In this document: piece by piece, positions 1-11,571 of the stretch
How positions within the stretch are numbered: position 1 is the stretch's first letter
Layout: each line of letters begins with the position of its first letter
Source: Omphalotus guepiniiformis
Lineage: Eukaryota > Basidiomycota > Agaricomycetes > Agaricales > Omphalotaceae
DNA length: 64,000 nucleotides
Assembly (NCBI GenBank): GCA_028554645.1
Contig: JAQOOI010000013.1
Location: 62,001-126,000, forward strand
Direction: 5' to 3'
Translations under genes and position numbers: made by a program
The notes under the pieces: model-generated
Database searches by the model: none
The model's input: the letters and a program-made list of their open reading frames with translations, nothing else
Told to the model about the DNA's origin: nothing

Positions 1-819
1 TAAATATATCTTGGGAGGAGAGAGACCAACCGGATTTGTCAACAAATCGGAATTAGTCCACGCCATAAGGACAGTGACACCAAATCGATTCTATCTCAAG
101 GTGAGCTATATGTATATGTGAAACTATCTGGACCTCATGTAGAACTGCCTCCTTTGCAGAATGGCTCAGGCCCAGCTGATGAAAGCAGGAGCAATGACAA
201 GAGAAACGCTGTGTTCGAGGCACTCGACAACCTCCCGCACCGTGAGAGCCGCCTCGCTGGGAGACACAGTGTCTTGCGTGTCATTGCTATTTTCCCTCCA
301 GAACCCAATTTCTTGGCAGCCTTGGATATCGCTGACCCAGATGGATGCGACGGTCATCCTCTCGTGTCTCTGAATCACGAGTATATTATGTCGCAATTAT
401 CCAAGGAGCACCCAACGAACAAGCTAAGGAATGTGAAAGACGATCACCTTCAGAAGATTGCCAACGCGGCGGCAAGGCCGAGAACACATCGTATGAGAAC
501 CAAGAAATTGGAGCGGCTGGAAAAACTTATCTTCCCCTCGAATTGGGACCATGGATTTATTACAAAACTACCTGATGGTAAAATCGAGGACTATCTCGAC
601 TGCTTCCGCCTACTGCTTGGAGTGGAATACCTTCCGGAGAGGAGAAAAGGAGAGAGAAGTTCGAAGGTCACCAAGGTCAAATTACTTCAGGAGCAACTTC
701 GAGCGCATTTCGAAGCAGGGGGATTGGCCTCGGTGAAGGAAGCTGTTCGTGACCGTAATTCGAGTTCCAGACGAATCTCGCAGCTTGATGCGGATGGTGA
801 TTCTCAAATGGGTGATTGA
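1..819 (+). CDS. 3' part of an unrecognised protein gene
   Basis: The gene begins before the window. An open frame at 2-100 ends in AAG, followed by a GT-AG intron (101-159, 59 nt). The frame resumes in phase at 160 and runs to a TGA at 817-819, giving about 253 visible residues. The middle part has a conserved look (around ALDIADPDG and FPSNWDHGF), and the C-terminal third is rich in Lys, Arg and Ser with an acidic end (DADGDSQMGD). No catalytic motif, signal peptide or membrane segment is visible. I do not recognise the family. The intron position and steady codon use argue for a real gene; the start and upstream exons cannot be seen. Confidence 0.55.
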
Positions 820-1768
820 AATGATGACTGGTAATTGTGCTGTTTATGGTCCTAAATCATGTTTTGGCTTACTTTACGGGAACTCAGCGATGATGATACA
901 TCCTGTGTCACTTCGCCGTTCAATTATTATTGTCGTGGTTCCTATACATATGTTTAGCGAACATCTCTTACTATTCATACGAAGGTCTAACTACTCAGCT
1001 ACTAGTACATATGTCCTCATACCATCCATACTCACCTACAACACTACATTATCACATTTGGGACAGCCGTTGTCAATATGTCTATATCCCTTTCCACTCG
1101 CCGGCGCGGATGCACATCCTCAGGCCTCAAGTCTCAGTCCCCGAGATCCTCAAGAGTCCAATTCACATGGATACCCTGCTAGCATTGCTTTAGAAATGGT
1201 ACTAATGTGCTATTGTACACCATTCTGCACTAATAGTAATGGGAGACATATCATCAGGACCTACAGAGAAGAAAGAACACGACTCGCCTGGAAGCTTCGA
1301 GTGTGAAAACAATTAGTCCGTACGGATCCACCGAGTCCGATAGTACATAGTATGTCCGTTTACGCGTATCTTGGCGACGAAGAGTAAAATTAAAAAGTAG
1401 GTATTGAATCTCTGAGCTTGCCTTGTTCTAATAACAGTTAATGCAGTATTACCTTCATTCTGATATGAACAGGTGGACCCACAAGATAGACCCATAGCCG
1501 TAACACAATGTCCTGATAAACGATGTCAAAGTGGTGCCTCGCAACGGTCCGTGAATTTCGCGCTGTGTTCTCTTGTCGGGACTAGACCGGCCACGACAGC
1601 ACAGTCCTCCGAAATGGATGGAGTCACATCGGACGAATTGAATTTCTGCACATGGAATATTCAACTTATAACAACTTATAACATAGTAAAATGTGATAGC
1701 AAGCAGGAAAGCACAAGAACAATGAAAGCGCAACAGAAAAGTAGTACGTACACACCCAGATGGTACAG
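820..1768. other. Intergenic, no gene seen
   Basis: This 0.95 kb lies between two convergent genes. Only short overlapping open frames occur on both strands, without domain signatures or consistent splice sites. It probably holds the two 3' untranslated regions. Confidence 0.5.
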
Positions 1769-4700
1769 CTACGAAGCAGCCCTGCGCGAACTCCTGAGAT
1801 TATATCGTCGCTCTGCTGTAGCATGCGAGCCACTTCCAGATGCTCCTGAATGTTCCTCGGTATCCGCAGCCTTTGTCTTCGCCTTCTTTCTGCTTTTCTT
1901 CGCAGGTGCAGGTTGCTCCTCGTCCGCAGGTTCCTCGTCTGCAGGTGCATGTTTCCACTTCCCGACTCCCTTGATATAAAAGATGAGACGGTCATGCAGC
2001 TCTTGTTGAGACCTCTCTTTGCAAAGCCGTTCCATCAGATCGATATTCAGAAGCGCAACAGGTTGCTCATTCGTGTCCGAGATCGTAGGAGAGACGAGTT
2101 CAATCTTTCTCTTTAACGAGGCGACGACTCCCAAGACGCCATGTGAACCAAGGTTGGACTGCAGTTTTGGAAGCACTTTCAAGGCCTGAAGTATTTCATC
2201 GTGCGCTGTCGCAGAAGCATCCTGATTCACATCCAAATCAGTATCAAAGTATGTTCGATGAAGGGGGAAATTCACCTCCTCGGGCTTGACGATCGCCTCT
2301 ATGCTTAGCTTCTGTACAATAGCTTCAACGTCAATGCTCTCTCCATCCTCAGACGGAGCTTGTAATGCAACCCAGACTCGTGATCCTCGTCCCAATTCCA
2401 ACGCAAATACCAGCGTCGAGTGAGACTCGGAAGTGAATGAACAGAACGGAACTTCGTGTTCATTCGTGTTCATCCACTCGAGAACACCTGATAGACTGTC
2501 GGTGGCGATGACAAGTTGGTGTGGCGGATTGTCAGTATACCACGTAGGCGCTTTTTCGCTGGAATGTTTCCATACGATGAGCCGGGCAGGTTTCTTCGCC
2601 CAAGCAGGGACGCTCGGAAATTTGAGGACATCGGATAGAAGTCGCTTTCCATCAAATGCGAGAGCAAGGTAGAGCGCAATACAGTCAATTCTGTGAACTC
2701 CCTTACATTCGCTGGTATTGATCGCAGAATTGAAATATTCGAGATCTGTGATTGACCTGGAATCCCTCATAAACCATTGCGCAGTCGCCATCAACACGAT
2801 GGGTTCATCGACAACAACGTTGGACATATCCGCGTCCAGATAATGCCCTTGACTCTGTGCGACTAGCCTCACTCCTTTAGGTCCCAGATTTCGACTTCCA
2901 TCAAAATGGGTAATGGCATGGACGAGGGCCTCGTGCATCAACGTTCTGATTTTGTTGCTAGATGTGTCAGACTCGTTTGTGAGAAATACAAAAGACTCCT
3001 CACTAGTACGCAGGACGTTTAAGGGAACGTCATGATAACCGGTGAAACCAGTACGTCCTGTGCTGTACTCGGCGCCATCATCTGGCATGTATTTGGTTGC
3101 TGCATAAACTTGTTGATCTAGATGGCCGTGCGGATTCTTGAAATCATTTTGAAGTAGGATGGTCAAGAACGACGCAGTCAGACGGTGCCTAAGGACATCA
3201 TAAAAAATGTATGGAACTAGAGTTTTAGGCGATCTCACCTTCCTCGAAACCATCTCCACATCCTTTCGGTAAGTGCCTTACCTTCGTCCGAAGTGAGAAT
3301 TTCGGGTGGTAAGAATGTTTCAATATACCCTCGTTGAGCTTCTTCGCTGTTAAACGTTCCTGTATCAGAACACCAGGTGAAATTGTCCCATTCACCGGGT
3401 TTGCTTCTGAAATATTTTCGAGGTATGTCTGTACCAGCAACGACAAAAGAAATGGGCAGATGTTCCAAGTGCCGGCGCCAAGAGCGGATGATCTCTTTTA
3501 ACACAGGATACTCGTAACCATTTTCAGTAAATGACACCGAGAGCGTGCTGACTGCATAATTGGACTCGTCCAGAACAACATAGAAACGACGATCAGCTCT
3601 CGAGTCCCACATATACGAAATCTCTTGCAGCGTCTGCGTAATGGCATTGTTGATGACATCGTCAGTAACGTCTGACTCCATTAGGCAAAGTCGGATGGAG
3701 TGAAAGACATCGTTGACACCCAGAACATCTGGCCGAAGCTGTACTAAGAGCCAGCGCTTCTTATGTTCCTCAGTTAAGCTGCCTGGTGTTGTGCACTCCA
3801 AGAAAACCTTGAACACGAGTAATCGGGAAAGTAGCGTCTCGCTGAGTCGGCGATGTGCAATGCGTAAGTTGGATTTCATTGCCTGTTCGATGTCCGCGGT
3901 GTGAGAGTGGGATGGAATGTCACTGAAATCGCGATCATTAGGAATATGATTGTTAATGACAGAGTTCACATCCTTTGATCCCAGACCGCTGGAATCTACG
4001 ATTGAGGTAAAGTAGAATCCCCAGTGGACGCACAAGCCTTCGAGTAGAAGCCTGGTTTTTCCAGTTCCAGATGCATTGACTAAGAACCTTCCCAAAGAGA
4101 AGTAAGCATCCATGTCAGGCCAAGATAGAAACCCCACCTACGTGTGGTGTAGGGAGGAAAAGATGTTGTTTAGTTTGTCTCTCACAGATGGGTCAAGCGC
4201 AAAGCTGCCAAGTCGATGCATGACCGTGCAAGGGTAGCGAGGCATGAAAACGGGAATGCCAAGGCTTTCTACGTGGGCAGCGATTGTGTCTTCCGGCTGT
4301 CGAACGCGCCAGGTCTCAAACGCTTCTTCGCCTTGTGCAATACGTTCAATCTCCTTGAGACGACGAACTTTGTTAAGTATCTCCGAGACTTTCTGTAGCT
4401 CATCAAGAGATTCCCAATTGACTTGCGGGAAATGAGGAACTACTTTATGAATCAATGGAAAGCGCATAGCGGAGCTGAAGATTTGCACACCATTCTTTTC
4501 GAAAGCGGAGAAATCCTTATTTCTGTGTGCTGTTCTCAACACCTCGTACAATTCCGCATCTTGGGTCAAAAGCGACCGACATGCGTCGATAGAAAGCAAT
4601 GGCGACTGAAGATTTATACATCTCCTGTGACACTTCAAGAATGATGATAGAATCAAGGCTGCATGATCTACGTTGTCAAGATTATGCAAAGAGTCAACTA

Positions 4701-4850
4701 GAGCCTTGAATTCGTCAATGAGTGGTGAAGGTTGCTGGATGACATTGCGCCTCGAATCATCGATGGAGACCCCATCAGGGGGACAAGGGATATCTGCATA
4801 CATCTGGGTCGATAGCAGGGGACGTCCAACGGAGAATAGACTATAAGTCG
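1769..4850 (-). CDS. P-loop NTPase of the Crinkler/RHS type
   Basis: Three exons fit in frame: about 4850-4142, 4087-3239 and 3188-1769, with introns of 54 and 50 nt. Exon 2 opens with a Walker A motif (NASGTGKTRLLLEGLC). A Walker B-like strand (RRFYVVLDESN) follows, and the exon 2/3 junction rebuilds RWFRGRHRLTASFL. That order (GTGKT, LDE, a 'GR.RFTA' motif) is the NTPase module known from large Agaricomycete families related to Crinkler/RHS proteins. The C-terminal third is unassigned and ends in a Lys/Arg-rich tail (PAPAKKSRKKAKTK) that could be a nuclear-targeting signal. The 5' end is uncertain: the frame stays open past the ATG at 4803 (GRPLLSTQMYAD) back to a stop just above 4850, so a further exon is likely. 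The NTPase call is firm; any effector or nuclease role is inference. Confidence 0.65.
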
Positions 4851-5517
4851 GAGTCTCAGTCTAAGACCACAGTCGTTTCACATGGTAGACGACCGCTGCA
4901 AGAGGCTAATAAGTGCTACAAACTGTGAGTGGCTGGTAAGGGATGAAAATTCTGATTATTTTGTGATGTATGTATCCTAGCCTGACGAGAAACGAAGGAT
5001 TTGAGGCCTAGGGCCGGCACAGTCTCGGGGTATTGGTGGGTATTGGTGTGTTGAAAGCCGGTGACTTGAAAATGCAACTTGCAAGCCGGGCCTCCGAGTC
5101 CGGCCGGCTAGCTATTGGTCCACCACGAAGCCTCCCGAACGATTCTCCCTCTTACTACATATACTGTACCAAATGAAGCATTGTTGAACATGGAATAGCG
5201 CATGAAACACAAGAGCAGCTCCTTCTTTCAATGGGTATCTGCGGTCATTGGATGCGTCGCTGCACTCCTACAGCAGTGGGTATCGCAGCCTGACCGCGCA
5301 CACTGCAGGAGTCTTTCCGGGGCCCAAAGGTCAGCAGCTTTTTACAATTAGCCTGTTTCGATATTGGTCACTCCCTATTGCTACAACTCACATTCTCCAT
5401 GCACTGGCACATACATGTATGTATTTCGCAATCCTGTGATATACAGTGGAGGAAGTCCTGTTGGGTATTTAATATTATATACATGATCAGAATACAGAAT
5501 TCAGATAAAGCTCTTAA
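4851..5517. other. Intergenic, no gene seen
   Basis: This lies between the 5' side of the NTPase gene and the 3' end of the P450 gene. I find no frame with domain content. The 5' exon of the NTPase gene may lie in its first part. Confidence 0.4.
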
Positions 5518-7992
5518 TTACGGCGGAGGTGCTTTGCGAAAGCGAACCCATAAACCGCCCTGTAGAAAAAGGTCTATCAGTATTGCGGCGGATTGTTCAA
5601 AGATATACTGACCTTGACATATAAAGTCAATGCAGCCGCAGGCCATATTCGCTCTTCAGTTTGTCGACCTTTACGGGTTTTCCATACGGCAGGTGGTAGC
5701 GACCCGTCAGGCTGAGCCTCGGGGGCTAGAGCGAAGGCATCGTACTGCTGCAGTAATCGCGCCAAAAAGAACGAAGCTTCGTTGTACGCATAGTTTTGGC
5801 CTACGCACTAATGATATGAATATAACGATCAGCAACTACAGACAGAATGCAGGAATAATTTCAGACTCACGATTCGCGGACCTGCGCTGAAAGGTGTGAA
5901 CATAGTCGGATTCCTCACAAACTGGGAGATACGTTCAGGTTGTATCCATCGTTCGGGGTCAAAGACATCCGCATCTTGCCCCCATAGTGCTTTGTTCCGC
6001 TGAACTAGGAGAGGCATATATGCCACATTCGTCGATCCAGGCATGTAAAATGGCCGCGAGTCATTTGCCGAATCTCCAGAACCAAAAGTAGGGTCAGACG
6101 GAGGGAGTGTACATGCAGCTCGACTTTCTCGGACATTGAGGGGGACAGGAGGGAAGAGACGTAAAGTTTCATTTATAACTGCCCGCACTGGAAATGTTTT
6201 GATAAGCACCTTCCATTAACGGCATGCGAGCCTCATGTACTCACTATATTTGAGTTTTCCAATCTTTTCGTACGTTAGTGAGCCGTGGGGTCCACAGTGC
6301 TCAAGAACTTCTGCCCTCAGTCGTTTCGCTACATCGGGATAAATAGCCATAAAATAGGTGACATAAGTTAAAAGACATGCGGTCGTATGACGGTTGCACT
6401 TAGCACGGACTATCGACAATCATGAAAGAGACCCACCGTATCTCGCGACGCCAGAAGCAAGCTCAGTAGCTGGTCGCGGATGAGGATTGGGTCTACAAGT
6501 TACTTAAATTTAGCAATAGAATATGACTGCATTCAAGTACGACCCACCGTTTGTGCTCTCGGCGAGGTGCTGAAGAAAATTCTTCTCTCCGATAGGGCTC
6601 TGCACCCCAACCTTTTCCATCCGGTCCTTCTCGTACAGAGCATCTTTCACCAGCGGGTCGAGCCAATCGTGAATGACTTCCGCGTGTGGTGCATTCCTAT
6701 CAACGAACAGCTCAAACAAAGGCCAGAAACGACCCATACGGCCTCTGGTCGTGATAACTTGCTGAGACTTCTCAAAAGCCTGCACAAACGAGCCCCATGG
6801 ATCCTCCGTGGCTGATCCTTTAGGACCTAATGTTGCACTCCCTGCGACGGGCAAAGATGCTGAGAGGGTGTCCAGATTTTTGCCAAACAAGAACTCGGAA
6901 GCGGCGTCCAACGCGAATCGTGAAAACAGATCTTGAGCATCAAAGGCTTGATCAGATGCCTCGAAAGTCGAAACAACGTTTAAAGTCCGGGAGGTGTACG
7001 TCTCAAACGTCTCATAATCGGAAATCCGCTCACGAGCGAAGAAAGGACGAGTATTTGCACGATGCTGACAAGCGCAAAATTTCAAGATAACGGACAACGT
7101 CATTTGGCTAGAATTCACTGACCATGCGCCATATCTGTTACTTGACTCATTAGTAACAATAGGTAGGACGAGACGTAAAGCAGCACTCACATCGTCATCC
7201 CGATTGAAAATCCCCTTGCCAAGGAACGTCTCCCTATAGACGCACGAATACTTCAATTGCAGTCGGCTTCAAAGTAGTAAGTAACCTCCATTCGCTCTTT
7301 CTGGTAAATTCCCCTCCAGAAGTGATCGAATCCAGTAGCGAGAATAAATTTCGAATGTTCCTGGTCCATGGTGATAATCTAGAAGGGCGGCATCTGGTCA
7401 GTTGCGGCTGAATAGACGGATGGTAACCCAATGCGGAAATCATCGAGCGTGTGAGATACGCTTGCGTGTCCAGCCACCACATTATCATACGTCGTAAGTA
7501 AGTATGGCGTCTACGTAGAACGCGGCCGTCACAAGTGATGATAGCAATCTATCATGAGGAAGAAGGACTCACGCTATCTGTCCAAAGGATTCTGGTATTG
7601 ATAGTTGTACACTGATATTCCTCGAAGAGTTTCAGGTACACGTCGAGAACGTAGCTGTCTTTGAAAGCTCCCATCATCTTGAGTAGAACATCTACGTTTC
7701 CCGGCCAGCGACCTTTTACACATGGTATCTCCTTTGCACCCAGTTGATGTCGCTCTCGGTATTGCAAGAATTTGACAAGCCCTCCCTTTATCACTGCCCA
7801 AGAGATGGTGAATGCAAGATAGCAAGGGATCGATAAGAGTCCAAGGCTCAGTCCATAGATTCGCGTGAAAAGGTTGAGAACCAATGAGGGTAGAACCAGC
7901 AAGTAGAAAAGTTCTAGCACAAGCCTCAGACGATAGCTACTGGGATGCATGGTGACGATACGGTCCGCGCAGAGAACGGGAGGTGGGAGCAT
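5518..7992 (-). CDS. Cytochrome P450, CYP63-like monooxygenase
   Basis: Ten exons: 7992-7573, 7378-7286, 7229-7191, 7134-7123, 7064-6548, 6492-6437, 6398-6245, 6187-5871, 5807-5613 and 5559-5518. They join in frame to about 614 residues. P450 landmarks are present: N-terminal membrane segments, I-helix LLLASRDT (near 373-379), ETLR (ExxR, 437-440) and heme loop FSAGPRICVG with ligand Cys537. Several segments (LFEEYQCTT, GFDHFWRG, RPFFARERIS, FLFGKNLDTLSASLP) match my memory of the CYP63 family of white-rot fungi, which oxidises alkanes and xenobiotics in the endoplasmic reticulum with P450 reductase. Oddities: a 12-nt exon encoding IWRM; a long (194 nt) first intron; and a suspect junction after RDT, where only a 38-nt intron keeps the frame and adds four residues (CNRH) inside the oxygen-binding motif. 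The gene may therefore be slightly damaged. Confidence 0.85.
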
Positions 7993-9404
7993 CTCATGAG
8001 AATACAGTCCTCCTTTAATATGCAGTCACGTCTTCGATGTCCGGATTCTGGAAACTAAGCTGATCTCGGGAAAATACAACTCTTCGTGACGGGCGCTCAT
8101 AGCATGGCGTATGAAGTGCATGCATATGCGCAGTTTCCGTATCCAAAGGTTACTGCATTGGAGCAGCCGAGACGGAAGTGCACCTCCACTCCTCTCGGCA
8201 CTCGCGTTCCAGCGTCAAGGACGAGAAACATCCCCGATAGGTTGACCGAGAGTATTGCGCGGCAAATTTCTCCTGAACTGAATAAGCAAGCCACCGGAGA
8301 TCCATTTTGAGTTTTAGTTTGACGTTTTTCCCAGCACCCATTCGTGTCCGACTCAATCATCAATGCATCAACAAGAAAAATCGGTGTTTGTGATGCGCCG
8401 ATATTGACAATCGAACGATATGTACTATACGAAATAGCTTTCGTCTTCGGATTACGCTTGCCTCGCACGTCGCCGGGCCGCCATGGATATGAGGAAACAG
8501 CTTGTTCCAGAAACATACGGTATTATCGTATGCCGAAAAAATATGCTAGAAAAGCTGAGTTATTGGTTGCGCCGTGACTTCCGGGGGTGACCCACGGTCT
8601 CCGATGAATCCGGCACATACTCCAATCCAGTTTCACTCTCCAGTGCACCTCTTGAAGATGCAAAGTGAGTCCGCTGTAAACAGACAGATGACCAGAGGCA
8701 TGCTATCTGACACACGGCAAATCGAGCGCGAACACGCCACACGACTTCGGGAGAATCTGTGTGACCTAATTTTCTTCCGGAAGTCTTGACTGAAGATATC
8801 AGAACGCCTGATCAGAGGCTTGGGTGAACTGATATGTATCCTGTTACACCTCCACCATCTCTGGCCTACAAGTGAGCACGGGTTTTCGTGATCCGAACAA
8901 CCGTCCCCTGAGCCGTTACTCGTCCTACAAGTCTGATTGCGATCCGGGAAACACTGTGTCGGTGCGTTGTGATGCACTCATTCAGCACAATGGCGCCCTC
9001 ATTCGCAAGCCCCGCTCGGCAACCATGAGAGATTCCAGTAGACGAGGAACGGAAGATAATAGGGCAACGGAAGTGAGCAAGCGCCGATGAAGGTGAGTAA
9101 GAGGTAACCTAGGCCGCTCAAGGGGGAATAGGTCCTAAGTGGGTCGCTGCAGTCTACGTCAGCTTACATACTGAAAGCTCCAAACAATGTAAACCGATCT
9201 CACAATACATTCTACAAGCAGCTCAGTCAACACGTAGTGCCATCTGGTGGATGAGTGTGTCACTCCATTTACTAGATGAGCGTCAAAATCATGAAATATC
9301 TATTAGACGTGTATGAAATACATGTAACTTCCTGAATTAGTTCCGTACAAGCTAGGACTATGGATTGGGCTTACAGATACATCGTTATCGGAGCGCGCGC
9401 CGCC
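7993..9404. other. Intergenic, no convincing gene
   Basis: About 1.4 kb upstream of the P450 gene. Overlapping open frames of 60-140 codons occur on both strands around 8086-8980, but none has a domain, a good start context or splice structure. I treat them as chance frames. Confidence 0.4.
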
Positions 9405-9680
9405 TCAGGAGCTCGAGTCCAGTGCTGCCAGCTGATCCACTAAATCCTCCATTACGGACTTAGTGTGCCGATGTCTCGCAGACTCAGGGATAACGTTAGG
9501 ATTTAGGGGTACTGAAGCAGCTCGCGTTGGGACAAGGACCGAGCCTTGAGGTTCAAAGCCAGGGGCAATTTTCCTCAGTGCTTCGCGCTTCCTACGCTCC
9601 TTCTCTTCTTCCCGAGACCTAAGGTACGCGTCCCGTCTCGCGGCGTGAGCCGACAGGGTCGATTGCCGAGAAGCCTCCAT
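9405..9680 (-). CDS. Small conserved-looking hydrophilic protein (91 aa)
   Basis: A single exon from the ATG at 9680 to the stop at 9405 gives 91 residues. The N-terminal half is a charged, probably helical stretch (RRDAYLRSREEEKERRKREAL). A proline-containing middle (RKIAPGFEPQGSVLVPTR) follows, then a short amphipathic C-terminus (VMEDLVDQLAAL). The compact layout and clean codon use suggest a genuine small protein, perhaps an adaptor subunit. There is no signal peptide, membrane segment or catalytic motif. I do not recognise a family. Confidence 0.5.
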   Translation of the reverse strand: MEASRQSTLSAHAARRDAYLRSREEEKERRKREALRKIAPGFEPQGSVLVPTRAASVPLNPNVIPESARHRHTKSVMEDLVDQLAALDSSS

Positions 9681-10172
9681 TGTCAAGACGTGAGGTTCCA
9701 GGGTAAATGGGTATACAAACTGAAGAGGTTTTAGTATGGCGTTTAGATCAGTGAATGAAAGAAATCAAAAAAAGTAGAACATACATATGCCGTCACTGAG
9801 TCTGGAAGTGGATGTATATCCTGCGGAAGTTCAATCTGTCACTCGGAGCTATTCAGTCAGTCAAAACCCACAAAACGAAAAGAGAGATGTTACAGGTCGC
9901 GGGACTCGAAGACTCGGAGACTTGATGAGTGGAATATGCGCAGTAGCTGAGTACGGTGCTAATTATATCTATGATTAGAGCAGAAGAAGACAGGAGCAGA
10001 CAATTCGACAGACACTTCTCGTCAGTCATTTCGTCGATGAACAAGTTGGTGGTAAACGAAAGACGCCTCGAAGGCGCTTAAAAGCTATTGTCCTCTCTCC
10101 TCAACAATGCCAAATATATACTTGGTCCTGTTACAGACTTGACATTGTACTGTATGATATTTCTGCGCTACA
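9681..10172. other. Intergenic between divergent genes
   Basis: About 490 bp separate the divergently transcribed small-protein gene and BUD32, so it should contain both promoters. I see no coding signal in it. Confidence 0.4.
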
Positions 10173-11294
10173 ATGACACTATCAATATCTCAAAATCTCT
10201 TGATCTCTTCAGCATCTATCTCTCAAGGTGCAGAAGCTGCAAGTCCCCTTTGACTATTTTCCGATGTCAATATCCTCTTACGGCGAATGATTGGACCCGA
10301 TAGAAAGTCTACAAGGCTCAATTAACGCCTGAATCTCCCCCGATATTACTCAAGTACCGATTTCATAAACAATATAGGCATCCAACACTCGATAGTTCTC
10401 TCACTCGGTCTCGAATTGCGGGAGAAGCAAGGGCGTTGTTGAAATGTTTACGGTGGGTGATGGTGTTCCGTTCCTCGAATGTGGCTGGACTCTTTTGTGT
10501 TGCGTCCTCATCGGTCGAAATAAAGGAGTGTATTTGGACTCATGAGATTGTATGATTCATGACAGGTCTGGTGTATGTGTACCAGGTATACGGATGGTAG
10601 ACGCTACCGGGGGTATGCTTGGCATGGAATGGATTGAGGGGAAAAGTGTCCGGAGACTCTTACCAGGTGGCGCTGAAGATGAAGCCGATGATGACCTTGA
10701 CTCAGTAGGAGAAGAGGAGGAGCAGGTGGACAGCTTGATAGAATATGGAATATCGGTCGGTATGTCCGTTTCCTTGATCTCTGGAAAGTTTAGTCTAATT
10801 GACGCCATCGTAATCATAGATGAATTGATGGTATTAGTAGGGACAGAGATTGCAAAGATGCACCAAGCAGACGTTATACATGGTGACCTGACAACCTCTA
10901 ACATGATGCTCCGACATCCATCCACTTCCAAGTCACCCCATGCCCAGACAGAACTGGTACGATTTGCTTTCACCATCCTGTGCTTAACCGTCAATCTGAC
11001 TAAGATGTTACAGGTTCTTATAGATTTCGGCTTATCATATACCTCCAGCTTGATCGAGGACAAAGCTGTTGATCTATACGTCCTTGAGCGCGCGTTCGCA
11101 TCCACGCATCCAGACTCCGGACCGATGTTCGCGTCCGTTCTGAGCGCATATGAGAAGAAATTGGGCAAGGAGTGGCAGGCGATTAAGACCAGGTTGGATG
11201 ACGGTAAGTTTTTTTTCCTTCTCCAAGGAGTATTGTTACTGACCTCAAACAACCAGTCCGTTTGCGCGGTCGTAAACGCAGCATGGTGGGATGA
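10173..11294 (+). CDS. BUD32: Bud32/PRPK atypical kinase of the KEOPS complex
   Basis: Six exons: 10173-10242, 10308-10452, 10566-10759, 10820-10956, 11014-11203 and 11257-11294. They join to 257 residues, close to yeast Bud32 (261). Family marks in order: N-terminal SQGAEA nucleotide-binding loop; KYRF..YRHP..D..LT..R...EAR; VPGIRMVD; catalytic HGDLTTSNMM; metal-binding DFGL; and the basic tail RLRGRKRSMVG. Bud32 is the ATPase/kinase subunit of EKC/KEOPS, which acts with Kae1 in making the t6A37 modification of ANN-decoding tRNAs. An acidic insert (near 10680-10730, EDEADDDLDSVGEEEEQ) is longer than in yeast. The first donor (GTCCCC) is weak, but the exon junction restores GAEAAIYKA exactly. 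Identification is firm. Confidence 0.93.
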
Positions 11295-11571
11295 AATGAC
11301 CTGCACTCAAAGTTGTGAATAGCACTGTGATAGAAATAGTAATAGATTGCATGCTAAATACTTGTACGCAACGACAGAGCTACCTAAAATAAATTATTTT
11401 CATGCGAGCCTGAGCGCGCCTAACACGGGTCGAGTGCAAAGAATCAGTACAGTAAGAAACTAAAAAACATCAGTAATACATACTACATATACACGAACCC
11501 GAAAGCGTAGAAACGGAAGTAAATAAGATCGCGGAAATAGCAACAAAATAGGTAGACCTTTCTGGGAAACC

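Noticed and set aside
8086..8980. Overlapping small frames upstream of the CYP63-like gene
   Set aside because: No domain, no splice logic, conflicting frames on both strands.
10557..11306. 250-codon open frame antisense to BUD32
   Set aside because: It spans BUD32 exons and introns and has no family features; a shadow frame.
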